Below are positions 18,775 to 29,611 of a DNA stretch of 64,000 nucleotides, piece by piece. Made by a program: the position numbers and the translations under genes. Within the stretch, counting starts at the first letter, position 1, and each line of letters begins with the position of its first letter. The stretch is from Sulfurospirillum multivorans DSM 12446. GTDB lineage: Bacteria; Campylobacterota; Campylobacteria; Campylobacterales; Sulfurospirillaceae. Under the pieces are notes generated by a model. It did no database searches, had not been told where the DNA came from, and saw nothing but the letters and a program-made list of their open reading frames with translations. The DNA is taken from contig NZ_CP007201.1 of NCBI RefSeq assembly GCF_000568815.1, positions 744,001 to 808,000 of the forward strand. Direction: 5' to 3'.

Positions 18775-19767
18775 TTGAAAGATATAGAAAATGCGATTGC
18801 TTCATGCACTTCGCTTGTTGAATTAGAAAAATTAAGAGTCTCACTCTTTGGTAAAAAAGGGCATTTCGCAGCGCAATTTGAAAAGCTGAAAAAGCTTGAA
18901 GGCGATGCTAAAAAAGAGTTTGCTCAAAATCTTAATATCACCAAAGAGAATTTTTTAGAGCTGCTCAATCAAAAAAAGAGTGCATTGGATGCGGTGATGA
19001 TTGAAGCGCAAATGCGCAAAAGCAGTGTGGATGTCACCCTTTTCAATCAAGAAAGTAGTGCAGGTGCACTTCATCCTGTGATGGATACGATGGATAAAAT
19101 TATTGAATATTTTGTGAGTATGAACTTTTCCATCGAAGAAGGTCCTTTGGTTGAAGATGACTTCCATAACTTTGAAGCACTGAATCTTCCCAAATACCAC
19201 CCCGCACGCGATATGCAAGATACCTTTTATTTTAAAGATTCGATGTTGCTTCGTACCCACACGTCACCGGTTCAAATCAGGACAATGCTCAAGCAGAGCG
19301 CTCCGATTCGTATGATCTGCCCAGGTGCGGTCTTTAGACGTGATTTTGATATTACCCACACCCCGATGTTTCACCAAGTTGAAGGTTTGGTTGTTGATAA
19401 GACAGGAAAAGTCTCCTTTGCCAATCTAAAATTTATTCTCGAAGACTTTTTAAAGTACATGTTTGGCGATGTCAAAGTGCGTTTTCGTCCAAGTTTCTTC
19501 CCGTTTACGGAGCCAAGTGCGGAGGCGGATATTAGCTGTATTTTCTGTAAAGGCGAAGGGTGTCGTGTCTGTTCGCACACGGGCTGGCTCGAAGTGCTAG
19601 GATGTGGCGTAGTGGATTCGAATGTCTTTAAAGCGGTTGGCTACAAAGATGTGAGTGGCTATGCGTTTGGACTCGGCGTTGAGCGCTTTGCGATGCTGTT
19701 GCATCAGATTCCAGATTTGCGGTCTTTGTTTGAGGGTGATTTGAGATTATTGGAGCAATTTAGATGA
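18775..19767 (+). CDS. pheS: Phenylalanyl-tRNA synthetase alpha subunit
   Basis: Catalytic subunit of the (alpha-beta)2 PheRS, 330 residues if it starts at TTG 18775, which has AAAGG 7 bp upstream; ATG 18760 is an alternative with no visible SD. The N-terminal coiled coil (about 1-80) is followed by the class II core: motif 2 ([25 protein letters not shown]) and motif 3 ([12 protein letters not shown]-type, here [11 protein letters not shown]). A Cys-rich insert ([12 protein letters not shown]) near the C-terminus resembles the zinc-knuckle-like segment found in some PheS. It overlaps pheT by 4 bp. Confidence 0.96.
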   Translation: MKDIENAIASCTSLVELEKLRVSLFGKKGHFAAQFEKLKKLEGDAKKEFAQNLNITKENFLELLNQKKSALDAVMIEAQMRKSSVDVTLFNQESSAGALHPVMDTMDKIIEYFVSMNFSIEEGPLVEDDFHNFEALNLPKYHPARDMQDTFYFKDSMLLRTHTSPVQIRTMLKQSAPIRMICPGAVFRRDFDITHTPMFHQVEGLVVDKTGKVSFANLKFILEDFLKYMFGDVKVRFRPSFFPFTEPSAEADISCIFCKGEGCRVCSHTGWLEVLGCGVVDSNVFKAVGYKDVSGYAFGLGVERFAMLLHQIPDLRSLFEGDLRLLEQFR

Positions 19768-22103
19768 TAGTAACAAAACAGTGGTTAAATGAATGGATCG
19801 ATCTTAGTGCGATTGATACCGATAAAATTTCTGTAGCGCTGAACGCCATTGGTCTTGAAGTCGATGGGCTCACCAAAATCCGAATGCCTGAAAATGTCGT
19901 TGTCGGCCATGTCATTTCGTGTGAAAAACACCCCAATGCCGATAAACTCAATGTCTGCCAAGTGGATGTGGGCGAAAGCATCCAACAGATTGTCTGTGGG
20001 GCTAAAAATGTCGCAGCGGGTCAAATGGTGGCTGTGGCGCTGATTGGTGCCATGCTTCCAGGTGATCTTAAAATCAAAAAAGCGAAACTGCGTGATGTCG
20101 AATCCTGCGGTATGATCTGCTCTTCAACAGAACTTGGTCTTCCAAAAATCAATGATGGCATTATGATTTTAGATGAGAGCATTGGAAAGCTTGAGCTCGG
20201 AAAACCTTTGTGCGAATATCCTCTCATCAATGATGATGTGATCGAAATTGGACTCACTCCAAACCGAGGCGATTGCCAAAGTGTTTATGGTGTTGCCAGA
20301 GATTTGAGCGTCTATTTTGATTTGGAAGTCAAAACATTGGGGCACAAAGAAGAAGAGGAAAACCAACCAGGGGTGGGTCGTGTGCTTCATCTGCATGGTA
20401 GCGAAGCACTCTCTGGTTCTTACATGTACAAAGTGTTTGACAACACCGAGATTGAAGTTCCGCTTATCATTCAACTGCGCTTAGGCTTTGCCGAGGTTGA
20501 GAACAGTTGTTTACTCGGTAAACTCATTGATTATTCTACCTATGTCACGGGTGTATTGCTTCGTGCGTACAACCAAAGTTGTTTTGGAGCCAAAGAGGAG
20601 AAAGCCAAGATTGCCATCGCTAAAGATGAAAATGGCTTGGATGCTATTTTCGGTCTTGAGGGTCAAAAAGTGGCGATTACGGGTGTGACACAGATGAGCG
20701 AGTGCAGAGCCACAGCACTGGATGAGCGCATTATTGTTGAAGCGAATTACACGCATCCTGAGATCATTGCATCACGCAGTGCCAACAAAAAATTAAATGC
20801 CGATAAACATCTTTACCGCTCTTCCAGAGGCAGTGAGCCGCAACTGGCTTTTGGTTTGAACTATTTCTTTAAAATGCTGACTAAACGCTCTAAAATCATG
20901 ACGTATGCAGATTCCCAACAAGTCACACAAGATTTTGAAGCAAAAATTATCAATATTCACCAAAGTGATTTGACCGAAATGATTGGGGAAGAGATCCCTA
21001 AAAATAAGATTATTAAAATTTTAAAACAGTTAGGCTTTGGCGTTAACTTCGCGTTTGAGCAAGATGTCATTAATGTCAAAGTACCACAATTTCGATCGGA
21101 TGTTGTGAATACACAAGATATTTGCGAAGAGATTGTACGTATTGTGGGCATTGATAATATCACCTCAAAACCTTTTGTCTTTGCTGAACAACTCAAAATC
21201 AATCCACCGTATTTGAACTTCAAAAAAAGACAAATGTACCGTCACCGTGCTGTTTCTGCAGGATTTTTTGAGACCTTGCATTTCGTTTTTGATGATCGTG
21301 AAAAGGCTGGAAAATTTCATTTACCGCTTTTAAATGAAGGACTGGATGTTGCCAATCCGATTACCAGTGAGCTTAACACGCTTCGCAGTTCGTTGTTACC
21401 CAATATCTTAAATGCGGTTTCCAATAACCTCAAATTTGGTAAAAAACGTGTGGCACTTTTTGAAGTGGGCAGTGTGTTTGACTCTGAGCGAAATGAGAGC
21501 AAAAAAATAGCGTTTGTGTTTAGTGGTGAGAATGGCATCGCTGAGATTGCAAATCACGGTAAACCTAGAGAGATTGACTTCTTTGCCTTTGCCAGTAAAA
21601 TCCAGAGTATTTTAGGGAACTTTACCCTGCTTCCTTTAAGCAATGTCAATGGTCTGTGCAGTCCGTATGAAGCCGCTCGTGTGCTCATTGACGGTGTGGA
21701 AGCGGGTTACATGGCGCGTGTCAACGTGCAGGTTGAAAAAGAGCTTGATTTGGTACGTACGTACATTTGTGAGCTTGATTTTGATGCCTTGATGTATCAA
21801 CGTAAAATTGCCAAAGAGTACTCAAAACTTCCCTCATCATCACGTGATCTCAGCTTGCTTGTCGATGCGAAGATGCACTATTTTGAGCTAGAGCAGTTTA
21901 TCACGTCCATTGCTCCCAAAGCGTTGGTGAAATTTGCAGTCATTGATCGTTACGTGCATGAGAGTCTTGGCGATAAGGTCAGTTTGACGCTTAAACTTCA
22001 ATTCCAATCGATGGAAAAGACTTTTGAAGAGGAAGAGATTGCTTCGATGGTTGAAGAAATTCTTGCAAAAATTCACGAAAAATTTGGAATTTCCATCCGA
22101 TGA
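19764..22103 (+). CDS. pheT: Phenylalanyl-tRNA synthetase beta subunit
   Basis: The 779-residue beta subunit. It has a tRNA-binding (EMAP-like) domain at about 40-150 ([28 protein letters not shown]), B3/B4 editing domains, B5, the catalytic-like core, and a C-terminal ferredoxin-fold anticodon-binding domain ([16 protein letters not shown]...). Start ATG overlaps the pheS stop and its own stop overlaps aroA. The repeat core at 20421 is read here in the rare Tyr-Met frame (SYMYKVF), the only such case I found in the window. Confidence 0.96.
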   Translation: MIVTKQWLNEWIDLSAIDTDKISVALNAIGLEVDGLTKIRMPENVVVGHVISCEKHPNADKLNVCQVDVGESIQQIVCGAKNVAAGQMVAVALIGAMLPGDLKIKKAKLRDVESCGMICSSTELGLPKINDGIMILDESIGKLELGKPLCEYPLINDDVIEIGLTPNRGDCQSVYGVARDLSVYFDLEVKTLGHKEEEENQPGVGRVLHLHGSEALSGSYMYKVFDNTEIEVPLIIQLRLGFAEVENSCLLGKLIDYSTYVTGVLLRAYNQSCFGAKEEKAKIAIAKDENGLDAIFGLEGQKVAITGVTQMSECRATALDERIIVEANYTHPEIIASRSANKKLNADKHLYRSSRGSEPQLAFGLNYFFKMLTKRSKIMTYADSQQVTQDFEAKIINIHQSDLTEMIGEEIPKNKIIKILKQLGFGVNFAFEQDVINVKVPQFRSDVVNTQDICEEIVRIVGIDNITSKPFVFAEQLKINPPYLNFKKRQMYRHRAVSAGFFETLHFVFDDREKAGKFHLPLLNEGLDVANPITSELNTLRSSLLPNILNAVSNNLKFGKKRVALFEVGSVFDSERNESKKIAFVFSGENGIAEIANHGKPREIDFFAFASKIQSILGNFTLLPLSNVNGLCSPYEAARVLIDGVEAGYMARVNVQVEKELDLVRTYICELDFDALMYQRKIAKEYSKLPSSSRDLSLLVDAKMHYFELEQFITSIAPKALVKFAVIDRYVHESLGDKVSLTLKLQFQSMEKTFEEEEIASMVEEILAKIHEKFGISIR

Positions 22104-23383
22104 AAACCTTACATGTAAACCCAAAAGGACACTTTTCGTTTACAACCGATCAGATCGCCAGCGATAAGTCTATTTCGCATCGCTGCGCGATTTTCTCCCT
22201 CCTCAGTGATCAACCTTCCATCATTCAAAATTACCTGCCTGCGGAAGATACGTTGTGCACACTCAGCATTGTTCAATCCTTGGGTGCACAGGTTGAAAAA
22301 GCCGATGATGGCACACTCACAATTACGCCACCTCTTAGCATAGTGGAGCCGCCGCTCATTTTAGACTGCGGCAATTCGGGTACGGCGATACGCCTTTTGA
22401 TGGGATTTCTCTCTACATGTAAAGGCTTTTTTGTCTTGTATGGAGATAAATATTTATGCTCCAGACCGATGCGTCGTGTCGCAGACCCACTGCGTGAGAT
22501 TGGCGCGAAAATTGATGGCAGAAACAATGGTAATTATGCCCCTCTTGGCATTCGTGGTGAAACACTTAAAGCCTTTCATTACGAGAGTAAAATCGCCTCG
22601 GCACAAGTCAAAAGCGCGCTGATTTTAGCTGCCCTTCAAGCGGATGGTATCTCCACATTTTGTGAGCCCGAACTGAGTCGCGATCACAGCGAGCGCATGC
22701 TTCGTGGAATGGGTGCGAATGTTATTTCTGAGGGTTTACATGTAACAATCCATCCCCAATCTTCACCGCTGAAACCTTTACGTATGAAAGTACCCAATGA
22801 CCCTTCCAGTGGCTTTTTCTTTGCTGTTGCGGCGGCGATCAATCTTGGAAGCTCTGTCACACTGCACAATATGCTCCTCAATCCTACACGCATCGAAGCC
22901 TACAATGTGCTGAAACGCATGGGCGCTGAAGTTGTGTTTATCGAAAAAAAGAACGTGTATGAGAGCGTGGGTGATATTATTATTACGGGCAAAGAATTGC
23001 ATGGTGTTGAAGTGAGTGAAAACATCTCATGGTTAATTGATGAATTGCCAGCACTCTCCATTGCCTTTGCGTGCGCAAAAGGTAAAAGCCTTGTCAAAAA
23101 TGCACAGGAACTGCGTGTCAAAGAGAGCGATCGTATCTCCAGCGTTGTCAAAAATCTTCGTTTGTGTGGCATCGATGTCGAAGAGTTTGAGGATGGCTAT
23201 GAAGTCAGTGGCGGAGCGCTGAAGAGTGCCACGATTAACAGCTTTGGCGACCACCGCATTGCGATGAGTTTTGCGATTGCAGGAACGAAAATAGCGATGA
23301 AAATTGAAGATATTGAGTGCATTAACACCTCATTTCCCAATTTCATTGAGCTGTTGTCTCAGATAGGAAAGGTTGAGCAATGA
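22100..23383 (+). CDS. aroA: 3-phosphoshikimate 1-carboxyvinyltransferase (EPSP synthase)
   Basis: Shikimate-pathway enzyme joining PEP to shikimate 3-phosphate, 427 residues. Signatures: [12 protein letters not shown] near residue 20, [15 protein letters not shown] (about 92-106), and [10 protein letters not shown] in the second half. It overlaps pheT and ispH by ATGA. Three copies of the repeat are inside it: 22109 (TLHVN at the very N-terminus), 22414 (STCKGFF) and 22735 (GLHVT). The first lies within the first ten codons, so the repeat is part of the translation start region. Confidence 0.96.
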   Translation: MKTLHVNPKGHFSFTTDQIASDKSISHRCAIFSLLSDQPSIIQNYLPAEDTLCTLSIVQSLGAQVEKADDGTLTITPPLSIVEPPLILDCGNSGTAIRLLMGFLSTCKGFFVLYGDKYLCSRPMRRVADPLREIGAKIDGRNNGNYAPLGIRGETLKAFHYESKIASAQVKSALILAALQADGISTFCEPELSRDHSERMLRGMGANVISEGLHVTIHPQSSPLKPLRMKVPNDPSSGFFFAVAAAINLGSSVTLHNMLLNPTRIEAYNVLKRMGAEVVFIEKKNVYESVGDIIITGKELHGVEVSENISWLIDELPALSIAFACAKGKSLVKNAQELRVKESDRISSVVKNLRLCGIDVEEFEDGYEVSGGALKSATINSFGDHRIAMSFAIAGTKIAMKIEDIECINTSFPNFIELLSQIGKVEQ

Positions 23384-24213
23384 AAATCAAACTTGCTGCG
23401 AGTTATGGATTTTGTTTTGGTGTCAAACGTGCCATCAAAATTGCGGAAAACACCAAAAATGCTTCCACCATTGGACCGCTCATTCACAACAACGAAGAGA
23501 TCAACCGTTTGCGTGAAAATTTCAATGTTAAAACCTTACACCATATCTCTGAAGCTGAGGGTGTGGGTAAAGCGATTATTCGCACCCATGGTATTCCTAA
23601 AAAAGACCTTGAAACGCTTCTGAACAGTGATGTTCAGGTTATTAATGCTACCTGCCCTTATGTGACAAAACCCCAAGAAATTTGTGAAAAAATGAGTATG
23701 GAAGGGTATGAGATTGTCATTTTTGGCGATGCCGATCATCCCGAAGTGAAGGGTGTTGAGAGCTACGCGATTCATGGAGCTCACGTGGTGCAAAGTGTCG
23801 AAGAGCTTGAAAAAGTGAGGTTTAAAGGCAATAAAATTGCCGTTGTTTCACAAACGACACGAAAAATCAGTGAATTTTTAGAAATCACCAATTTTTTAGA
23901 GACACGCTACAAAGAGGTGCGCGTCTTTAACACCATCTGCAACGCAACCTTTGAAAACCAAGATGCGGCGCGTGAGCTTGCCAAAGAAGCGGATGTCGTG
24001 ATCGTTATCGGAGGAAAAAACTCGTCCAATACGAAGCAATTGCACAGCATTTGCAAAGAGTATTGTAAGGATAGTTTTCTAGTCGAGAGTGAAAAAGATT
24101 TAGATCCGAGTTGGTTCGTAGGAAAAACGCTTTGTGGCGTGACTGCGGGCGCTTCGACACCGGATTGGATTATCGAAAAAATAGTTGGAAAAATCAGCGA
24201 AATTAAAGTATAA
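23380..24213 (+). CDS. ispH: 4-hydroxy-3-methylbut-2-enyl diphosphate reductase
   Basis: Last enzyme of the MEP isoprenoid pathway, an Fe-S reductase giving IPP and DMAPP. It is 277 residues, with the three cluster cysteines in SYGFCFGV (Cys12), INATCPYV and [12 protein letters not shown], and the conserved histidines in GPLIHNN and [13 protein letters not shown] overlap with aroA. The pairing aroA-ispH-rpsA is a hallmark of this phylum. Confidence 0.96.
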   Translation: MKIKLAASYGFCFGVKRAIKIAENTKNASTIGPLIHNNEEINRLRENFNVKTLHHISEAEGVGKAIIRTHGIPKKDLETLLNSDVQVINATCPYVTKPQEICEKMSMEGYEIVIFGDADHPEVKGVESYAIHGAHVVQSVEELEKVRFKGNKIAVVSQTTRKISEFLEITNFLETRYKEVRVFNTICNATFENQDAARELAKEADVVIVIGGKNSSNTKQLHSICKEYCKDSFLVESEKDLDPSWFVGKTLCGVTAGASTPDWIIEKIVGKISEIKV

Positions 24214-24222
24214 TAAACAACT

Positions 24223-24240
24223 TTTACATGTTTACATGTA
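24223..24240. repeat. Tandem TTTACATG / TTTACATGTA words between ispH and rpsA
   Basis: TTTACATGT (24223-24231) directly abuts TTTACATGTA (24231-24240), an incomplete double copy of the repeat in the 65-bp gap between the ispH stop and the rpsA start. Confidence 0.75.
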
Positions 24241-24278
24241 GCTAAATGTGTCAAAAATCAATCAAAAAAGGGTATAAA

Positions 24279-25955
24279 ATGGTAAATGAGGCGAACAAAG
24301 CTGTTCATACTGACGCCGTAGACGAACATGAGGAGATGGATTTTGCGGCTATGCTGGAAGAGTCTTTCAAAGATTCTGAGAGAGATGCACTCATCAATGG
24401 TGTTGTTGTAGCGATCAAAGAAGATGTTATCTTAGTTGATGTGGGTAAGAAGTCTGAGGGACGTCTAAACGCATCTGAGGTTACAGACGAAAATGGTAAC
24501 ATAACATGCAAAGTGGGAGATGTCATCGCTGTAGTTATTACAGGATTCAGAAACGAAAGACCAGCGGTTTCGCACAAAAAGGCCCTTCGTAAAGGTCATA
24601 TTAAATCATTTATCGCTGAATATAAAGAAGAAGACGATGTGGTTCTTGATGTTAAAATCACGGGTAAAAACAAAGGTGGATTTATCGCTGAGAACACTGA
24701 AGGTATTGAATTTTTCCTTCCACGTTCACAAGCAGCGGTCAAAGATATGAACGCACTTTTAGGTAAATCACTTAAAGTTAAAATCATTAAAATTGACACC
24801 GACACAGAATCTATCATCATTTCTCGCAAAAAATTCCTTGATGACGAGCGCAAAAAACGCAAAGAAATCGTTCAAGAGTTGATCGACCGTGACGAAGTGG
24901 TAGAGGGAACGATTAAAAAAATCACTACGTATGGTATGTTTGTTGATGTGGGTGGTATTGATGGTTTGGTTCACTACAGTGAGATCAGCTACAAAGGCCC
25001 TGTAAACCCTGGTACACTCTACAAAGAGGGTGAAGTCATTCCTGTTAAAGCGATCAAATACGACAAAGACAAACGTCATCTTTCTCTCTCCGTCAAAGCG
25101 GCGATGCCAGATCCTTGGGATGAGATCAAAGATGAATTAGAGACAGGCGATTCGATTCAAGTTACGATTAGCAATATTGAGCCATACGGTGCATTTGTTG
25201 ATCTTGGTAATGACATCGAAGGTTTCCTTCATATCTCTGAGATTTCATGGGATAAAAACATCAAACACCCACGCGATTACATCGAAGAGGGACAAGTGGT
25301 TGATGTTGAAGTCATTGAAATTGATGCTAAAGAGAGACGTTTACGTGTTTCTTTGAAAAATGTTCTTCCAAAACCATTTGATGATTTTATGAAAAAATTC
25401 AAAGTCGGCGATGTGGTTAAAGGTGCTATTACGACCATTACAAACTTTGGTGCTTTTGTTAAAATCGGTGGAATCGAAGGTCTTTTACACAATGAAGATG
25501 CCTCTTGGGATCGTAATAACAAATGTAAAGAGCTTTTCGCTGTAGCGGATGAAGTTGAAGTGAAGATTGTTAAAATTGACGAAGAGAATGAAAAAGTATC
25601 TCTCAGCAAAAAAGAGCTTGAAGATAGCCCAATCCAAAAATACGCAAAATCACACGAGAACGGCGACATCGTTCATGGTAAAATCAGAGATATTAAAGAG
25701 TTTGGTATCTTTGTTGAGCTTGAAGAGAATGTTGACGCGTTGATTCGTAAAGAAGATTTGGGTCAAGTGAATGAAGCTGATCTTAAAATTGGTGATGAAA
25801 TCGAAGCTGCCATTACCTTTATTGATGACAAGAAAAATCGCATTCGTCTCTCCGTAAGACGTCTTTCAAAACTGAAAGAGAGAGAAGCGCTTAAAGAGAT
25901 CAATAAAGAAGAGAAGATGACACTTGGGGACATCCTTAAAGACCAATTGAAATAA
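24279..25955 (+). CDS. rpsA: 30S ribosomal protein S1
   Basis: RNA-binding ribosomal protein that helps mRNA docking, 558 residues. Six S1 repeats are recognisable, the later ones with the full pattern (G.V..I..YG.FVD.G.I.GLVH.SEIS, then LEPYGAFVDLG-type and ITNFGAFVKIGGIEGLLHNED). Start at ATG 24279 has AAAAAGGG 7 bp upstream; an upstream in-frame start at 24246 would overlap the repeat region and is unlikely. It ends with a Lys/Glu-rich tail (EALKEINKEEKMTLGDILKDQLK region). Confidence 0.95.
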   Translation: MVNEANKAVHTDAVDEHEEMDFAAMLEESFKDSERDALINGVVVAIKEDVILVDVGKKSEGRLNASEVTDENGNITCKVGDVIAVVITGFRNERPAVSHKKALRKGHIKSFIAEYKEEDDVVLDVKITGKNKGGFIAENTEGIEFFLPRSQAAVKDMNALLGKSLKVKIIKIDTDTESIIISRKKFLDDERKKRKEIVQELIDRDEVVEGTIKKITTYGMFVDVGGIDGLVHYSEISYKGPVNPGTLYKEGEVIPVKAIKYDKDKRHLSLSVKAAMPDPWDEIKDELETGDSIQVTISNIEPYGAFVDLGNDIEGFLHISEISWDKNIKHPRDYIEEGQVVDVEVIEIDAKERRLRVSLKNVLPKPFDDFMKKFKVGDVVKGAITTITNFGAFVKIGGIEGLLHNEDASWDRNNKCKELFAVADEVEVKIVKIDEENEKVSLSKKELEDSPIQKYAKSHENGDIVHGKIRDIKEFGIFVELEENVDALIRKEDLGQVNEADLKIGDEIEAAITFIDDKKNRIRLSVRRLSKLKEREALKEINKEEKMTLGDILKDQLK

Positions 25956-25958
25956 TCA

Positions 25959-26447
25959 ATGCAAAAAAAAGTACTTGGCGCACTCTTTTTGCTCCTCTTT
26001 GTAGGAGTAGGATTTTTTCTTTCAAAACTTCTGAATCACGAGACAGATGTGAAGGAAGAGGTCGCCAAGTACGAACCTTCCAAAACGCAAGAAATCAAAC
26101 AAGAAACATCCCAAAACGTTTGGATCAAAGAGATGGCGCATAAAGACGCTAGGGAGTTTATTTTCCCTGTCAATGAGCTTTTTATGCAAATCGATGCGTA
26201 TGGGCAAAAAGGTGGAACTGCAGGCAAATTAAAGTCGTTTCGCTTGGTGATTGATCGAGCAGATCGCTACTCACTTTTTTGCATTGTTCAGACACTCACC
26301 GCTTTGCACCTACCGTATATGGTGATTAAGGAAGATAAAATTCCTATTATCTATATAGAAGAAAAAAGTGAAAAGCAACTTGAAAATGTTGTTCTAGAGC
26401 TTGAAAAATACGATATAAAATCAAAAATTGTCGAGGTTTGGTTATGA
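25959..26447 (+). CDS. Membrane-anchored protein of unknown function, conserved between rpsA and serA
   Basis: A 162-residue protein with one N-terminal membrane helix (about 5-24, LGALFLLLFVGVGFFLSKLL), a charged linker (about 25-60) and a soluble alpha/beta domain (about 70-162). No catalytic motif is visible. A gene of this size sits at the same place in H. pylori (HP0398) and C. jejuni (Cj0892c), both of unknown function, so it is a syntenic ortholog by position. It begins 3 bp after rpsA and overlaps serA by 4 bp. Confidence 0.8.
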   Translation: MQKKVLGALFLLLFVGVGFFLSKLLNHETDVKEEVAKYEPSKTQEIKQETSQNVWIKEMAHKDAREFIFPVNELFMQIDAYGQKGGTAGKLKSFRLVIDRADRYSLFCIVQTLTALHLPYMVIKEDKIPIIYIEEKSEKQLENVVLELEKYDIKSKIVEVWL

Positions 26448-28030
26448 AACAGAAGAAAATCATTGTATGCGATGCGATTCACGAAAAAGGTTTTGCAATC
26501 TTACGTGCTGAAAAAGATATCGAAGTTATTGACGCTGTGCGTTTGCCTAAAGATGAACTCCTCAAAATTATTGGCGAGAGTGATGTTGCGATTACACGAA
26601 GCTCTACCGATGTGGATGAAAAATTTTTAAACGCAGCCACAAACCTTAAAGCGATTGTAAGAGCAGGTGTTGGTGTTGACAACGTAGATCAAGATGGTTG
26701 TAGCAGACGTGGCATCATTGCGATGAACGTTCCAACCGCCAATACCATTGCTGCGGTTGAGCTTACGATGGCGCATCTTTTAGGCTGTGCACGAAGCTTT
26801 ACCAACGCCAACAATCACCTCAAAATTGATCGTGTATGGAACCGCGAAAAATGGTACGGCGTTGAGTTGTGTGCGAAACGTCTTGGTGTCATTGGTTTTG
26901 GTAATATCGGTAGTCGTGTTGCGATTCGTGCCAAAGCCTTTGGCATGGAAGTGGTTGCGTATGATCCGTATATCTCTGCTTCCAAAGTGACCGATCTTGG
27001 CATGACCTATACTGAAAATTTCAATGACATTTTAAGCTGTGATTTTATTACGATTCATACTCCAAAAAACAAAGAGACGATTAATATCATTTCTCACGAT
27101 GAAATCGCAAAGATGAAAGATGGTGTACGCCTCATCAACTGTGCGCGTGGTGGTCTTTACAATGAAGATGCATTAGTGGAAGGCATTAAAAGTGGCAAAA
27201 TCGCTTTTGCGGGCATTGATGTTTTCTCCAAAGAGCCAGCAACCAACCATCCTTTATTGGATCTTGAGCATATTTGTGTGACCCCACACCTTGGTGCCAA
27301 TACTTTGGAATCTCAAGAAAAAATCGCGATTCAAGCTGCAGAAAATGCGATCAGTGCGGCACGTGGCATTAGTTATCCTAATGCACTGAATCTTCCGATT
27401 AAAGCAGAAGATATTCCTGCTTTTGTTGAACCTTACTTAGAGCTTGTGCAAAAAATGGGCTTTTTAGCCGCACAATTGAACCGCTCAGCGATCAAATCCA
27501 TTAAGCTTGAGCTTGAAGGAGAGATCGGTGGCTACGCTAAATCCCTCTTAACCTTTGGTATCGTAGGCTCTTTGAAAGAGGCGAATGAGAACAAAATCAA
27601 CTATGTCAATGCTGAATTTGTTGCTAAAGAGAAAAATATTGAGAGTAAATTTGAAGTGGCTGCGAGTTCCAGTGGCTATAAAAACAAAGTCACACTTGTC
27701 TTAACCACTGAAAAAGATGTCGTCAGTATCAGCGGAACCGTTTTTGGCGAAGATGAGCAACGCATCGTGGGTATCAATGGCTTCAAGTTTGACTTTAAAC
27801 CTAAAGGCAAAATGATTATCTTTAAAAACAATGACGTACCCGGGGTTATTGCCCATATCGCTACGATTTTAGCTAAAGAGGGCATTAACATCGCTGACTT
27901 TAGATTGGGTCGTGGTGCGCACCAATTTGCGATGGCAGTTATCTTGGTGGATACGGACATTGATAAAAAGATCATTGCAGAACTGACCAAACTGGAGTCA
28001 TGCGTTTGGGTGGAATACGCTGTTTTATAG
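26444..28030 (+). CDS. serA: D-3-phosphoglycerate dehydrogenase
   Basis: First enzyme of serine synthesis, 528 residues, the long form with a substrate-binding domain, an NAD-binding domain (GFGNIGSRVAIRAKAFG), an intervening ASB domain and a C-terminal ACT domain (about 455-528, IIFKNNDVPGVIAHIATIL) that usually binds serine as feedback inhibitor. Catalytic Arg (NCARGG), Glu (DVFSKEPA) and His (VTPHLGANT) are present. ATG 26444 forms an ATGA overlap with the upstream stop. A strong terminator ends the block. Confidence 0.96.
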   Translation: MKQKKIIVCDAIHEKGFAILRAEKDIEVIDAVRLPKDELLKIIGESDVAITRSSTDVDEKFLNAATNLKAIVRAGVGVDNVDQDGCSRRGIIAMNVPTANTIAAVELTMAHLLGCARSFTNANNHLKIDRVWNREKWYGVELCAKRLGVIGFGNIGSRVAIRAKAFGMEVVAYDPYISASKVTDLGMTYTENFNDILSCDFITIHTPKNKETINIISHDEIAKMKDGVRLINCARGGLYNEDALVEGIKSGKIAFAGIDVFSKEPATNHPLLDLEHICVTPHLGANTLESQEKIAIQAAENAISAARGISYPNALNLPIKAEDIPAFVEPYLELVQKMGFLAAQLNRSAIKSIKLELEGEIGGYAKSLLTFGIVGSLKEANENKINYVNAEFVAKEKNIESKFEVAASSSGYKNKVTLVLTTEKDVVSISGTVFGEDEQRIVGINGFKFDFKPKGKMIIFKNNDVPGVIAHIATILAKEGINIADFRLGRGAHQFAMAVILVDTDIDKKIIAELTKLESCVWVEYAVL

Positions 28031-28049
28031 TTTTTCTAAATCTTCTATA

Positions 28050-28084
28050 GGAGTGCCACTTTTGAAGTGGCACTCCTTTTTTTT
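28050..28084 (+). terminator. Rho-independent terminator after serA
   Basis: GGAGTGCCACTT - TTG - AAGTGGCACTCC followed by eight T. A perfect 12-bp GC-containing stem, the strongest classical terminator in the window; it does not contain the TTTACATGTAAA repeat. Confidence 0.93.
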
Positions 28085-28267
28085 ATGTTAAATATAGTTA
28101 ACTTATCTTCTCTTTTGTTCGCTTGATCGTGCTTTAACAACTCTTTTAAAAAGTAAAATTTTATTATCTTTTCATAAAACAATCTGCTTAATATTTTTCA
28201 ATAAATAAATAAACATTATAGTTTTGATAATATGAGCAGAATAAAACAATGAGAGAAGGGATTTTGC

Positions 28268-29611
28268 ATGCGAATCATGTTGCTTGTTCTACTTGCCTTT
28301 TGTCTCTGCTTTGCAGAGGAGGGACTCCGTTTAGACGATGCGATCCAAAAAGTCAAAGAGCATAATAGCGAGATTGTGATTGCAAAGTTTGATGAAAGAA
28401 TTAAAATGCTAGAACACCAAGCCGCATTGGGTGCAAACTACGGAAGCTTGGAGCTCTCGCAAGCAGCACTTCGCAGTAACGATGCACTGAACATCTTTGG
28501 CTATAAACTCCAATCACGTGAAGCCACGTTTTCGGACTTTGGCTTTAAGCAATTAGATATAAGTAATCCTAACTACAATGCAACGCCCAGTGATCTTAAC
28601 AACCCAAAAGATCGCAACCATTTTCAAACCAAAATAGAGTATACCTTACCGCTTTACACAGGTGGAAAAATTGAGCAGTATGGCAAAATCACCCAAGCCT
28701 TGCATGCCATGAGCACGCTAGATCGTGAGGCATTAATCCTTCAAAAAATTTATGAGCTCAAAAAGAGTTTTTTTGCCATATCGCTTTTGGATGCGCACCT
28801 TTACACCCTTCATATGATTGCTTCTAACACGGCAAAACTCGAAGCAAAAACAGCGGCGATGATGGAGGAAGGGTATGTTAAAAAAGTCGATCTTCTTGAA
28901 GTCCAGAGCAAACAAGCCGATGTCGAGCGACTGATCCATCAAGCCGAAGCCAATAGAGCGCTTTTATACGCCTTTGTCTCGTTCTTAGTGGATGAGCCTG
29001 TGACGCAAATTTCGAGAAATGATGAAGAGGCACCGACACTAATAAGCAGTGATGCGAACATTTTGAGCGACAATCTTGAGATCAAAAAAGCCGAGCAAGG
29101 CGTGGAGATCTCAAAGATGGGCATTGCATTGCAACAGAGTGCTTTTTTGCCGCAAGTGGGTGCATTTGCAAATTATGGCAGCAGTGATGATAAGCTGTTG
29201 AACGACTTCTCAAAAAACGATGCGTACACGGTCGGGCTTCAAGTGAAATGGAACCTTTTTAACGGTGGAAGCGATAACAATAATTTGGAAAAAGCGCGCG
29301 TCGAAAACCTCAAAGCTTCGCAACAACTGGTGTTAGCAAAAAAGCAAATTGCCTTACATGTAAAGCAAATTCAAACGCAGATTCAAAATGATGAGTATGA
29401 GATCAAAAGCCTTAAAAAAGAGGTGGAACTTTCCCATCTCATCTATGAAAACTATGCAGGAAGATACGAGCAAAAACTCGTCTCGATCAATGATGTTTTG
29501 ATGAAACAATCCGAAGAGCTCACCAAAGTGCTCAGGCTCAAAGAGGTGCAAAATGCACGTAATGAGAAGATCTTTGAGCTTCAAAAATTAGCCAGTAAGG
29601 AAGTGCAATGA
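28268..29611 (+). CDS. TolC-family outer-membrane efflux protein
   Basis: Outer-membrane channel partner of an efflux pump, 447 residues. Signal peptide MRIMLLVLLAFCLCFAE, then two OEP repeats rich in amphipathic helices (for example KIEYTLPLYTGGKIEQYG and the matching LQVKWNLFNGGSDNNNLEKA, the paired LY/LFNGG beta-to-alpha turns of TolC). Coiled-coil helices follow each. A repeat copy (29354) encodes ALHVKQ. It overlaps the adaptor gene by 4 bp. The AT-rich region upstream (28085-28267) holds likely promoter elements (GATAAT near 28229) but no clear operator. Confidence 0.9.
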   Translation: MRIMLLVLLAFCLCFAEEGLRLDDAIQKVKEHNSEIVIAKFDERIKMLEHQAALGANYGSLELSQAALRSNDALNIFGYKLQSREATFSDFGFKQLDISNPNYNATPSDLNNPKDRNHFQTKIEYTLPLYTGGKIEQYGKITQALHAMSTLDREALILQKIYELKKSFFAISLLDAHLYTLHMIASNTAKLEAKTAAMMEEGYVKKVDLLEVQSKQADVERLIHQAEANRALLYAFVSFLVDEPVTQISRNDEEAPTLISSDANILSDNLEIKKAEQGVEISKMGIALQQSAFLPQVGAFANYGSSDDKLLNDFSKNDAYTVGLQVKWNLFNGGSDNNNLEKARVENLKASQQLVLAKKQIALHVKQIQTQIQNDEYEIKSLKKEVELSHLIYENYAGRYEQKLVSINDVLMKQSEELTKVLRLKEVQNARNEKIFELQKLASKEVQ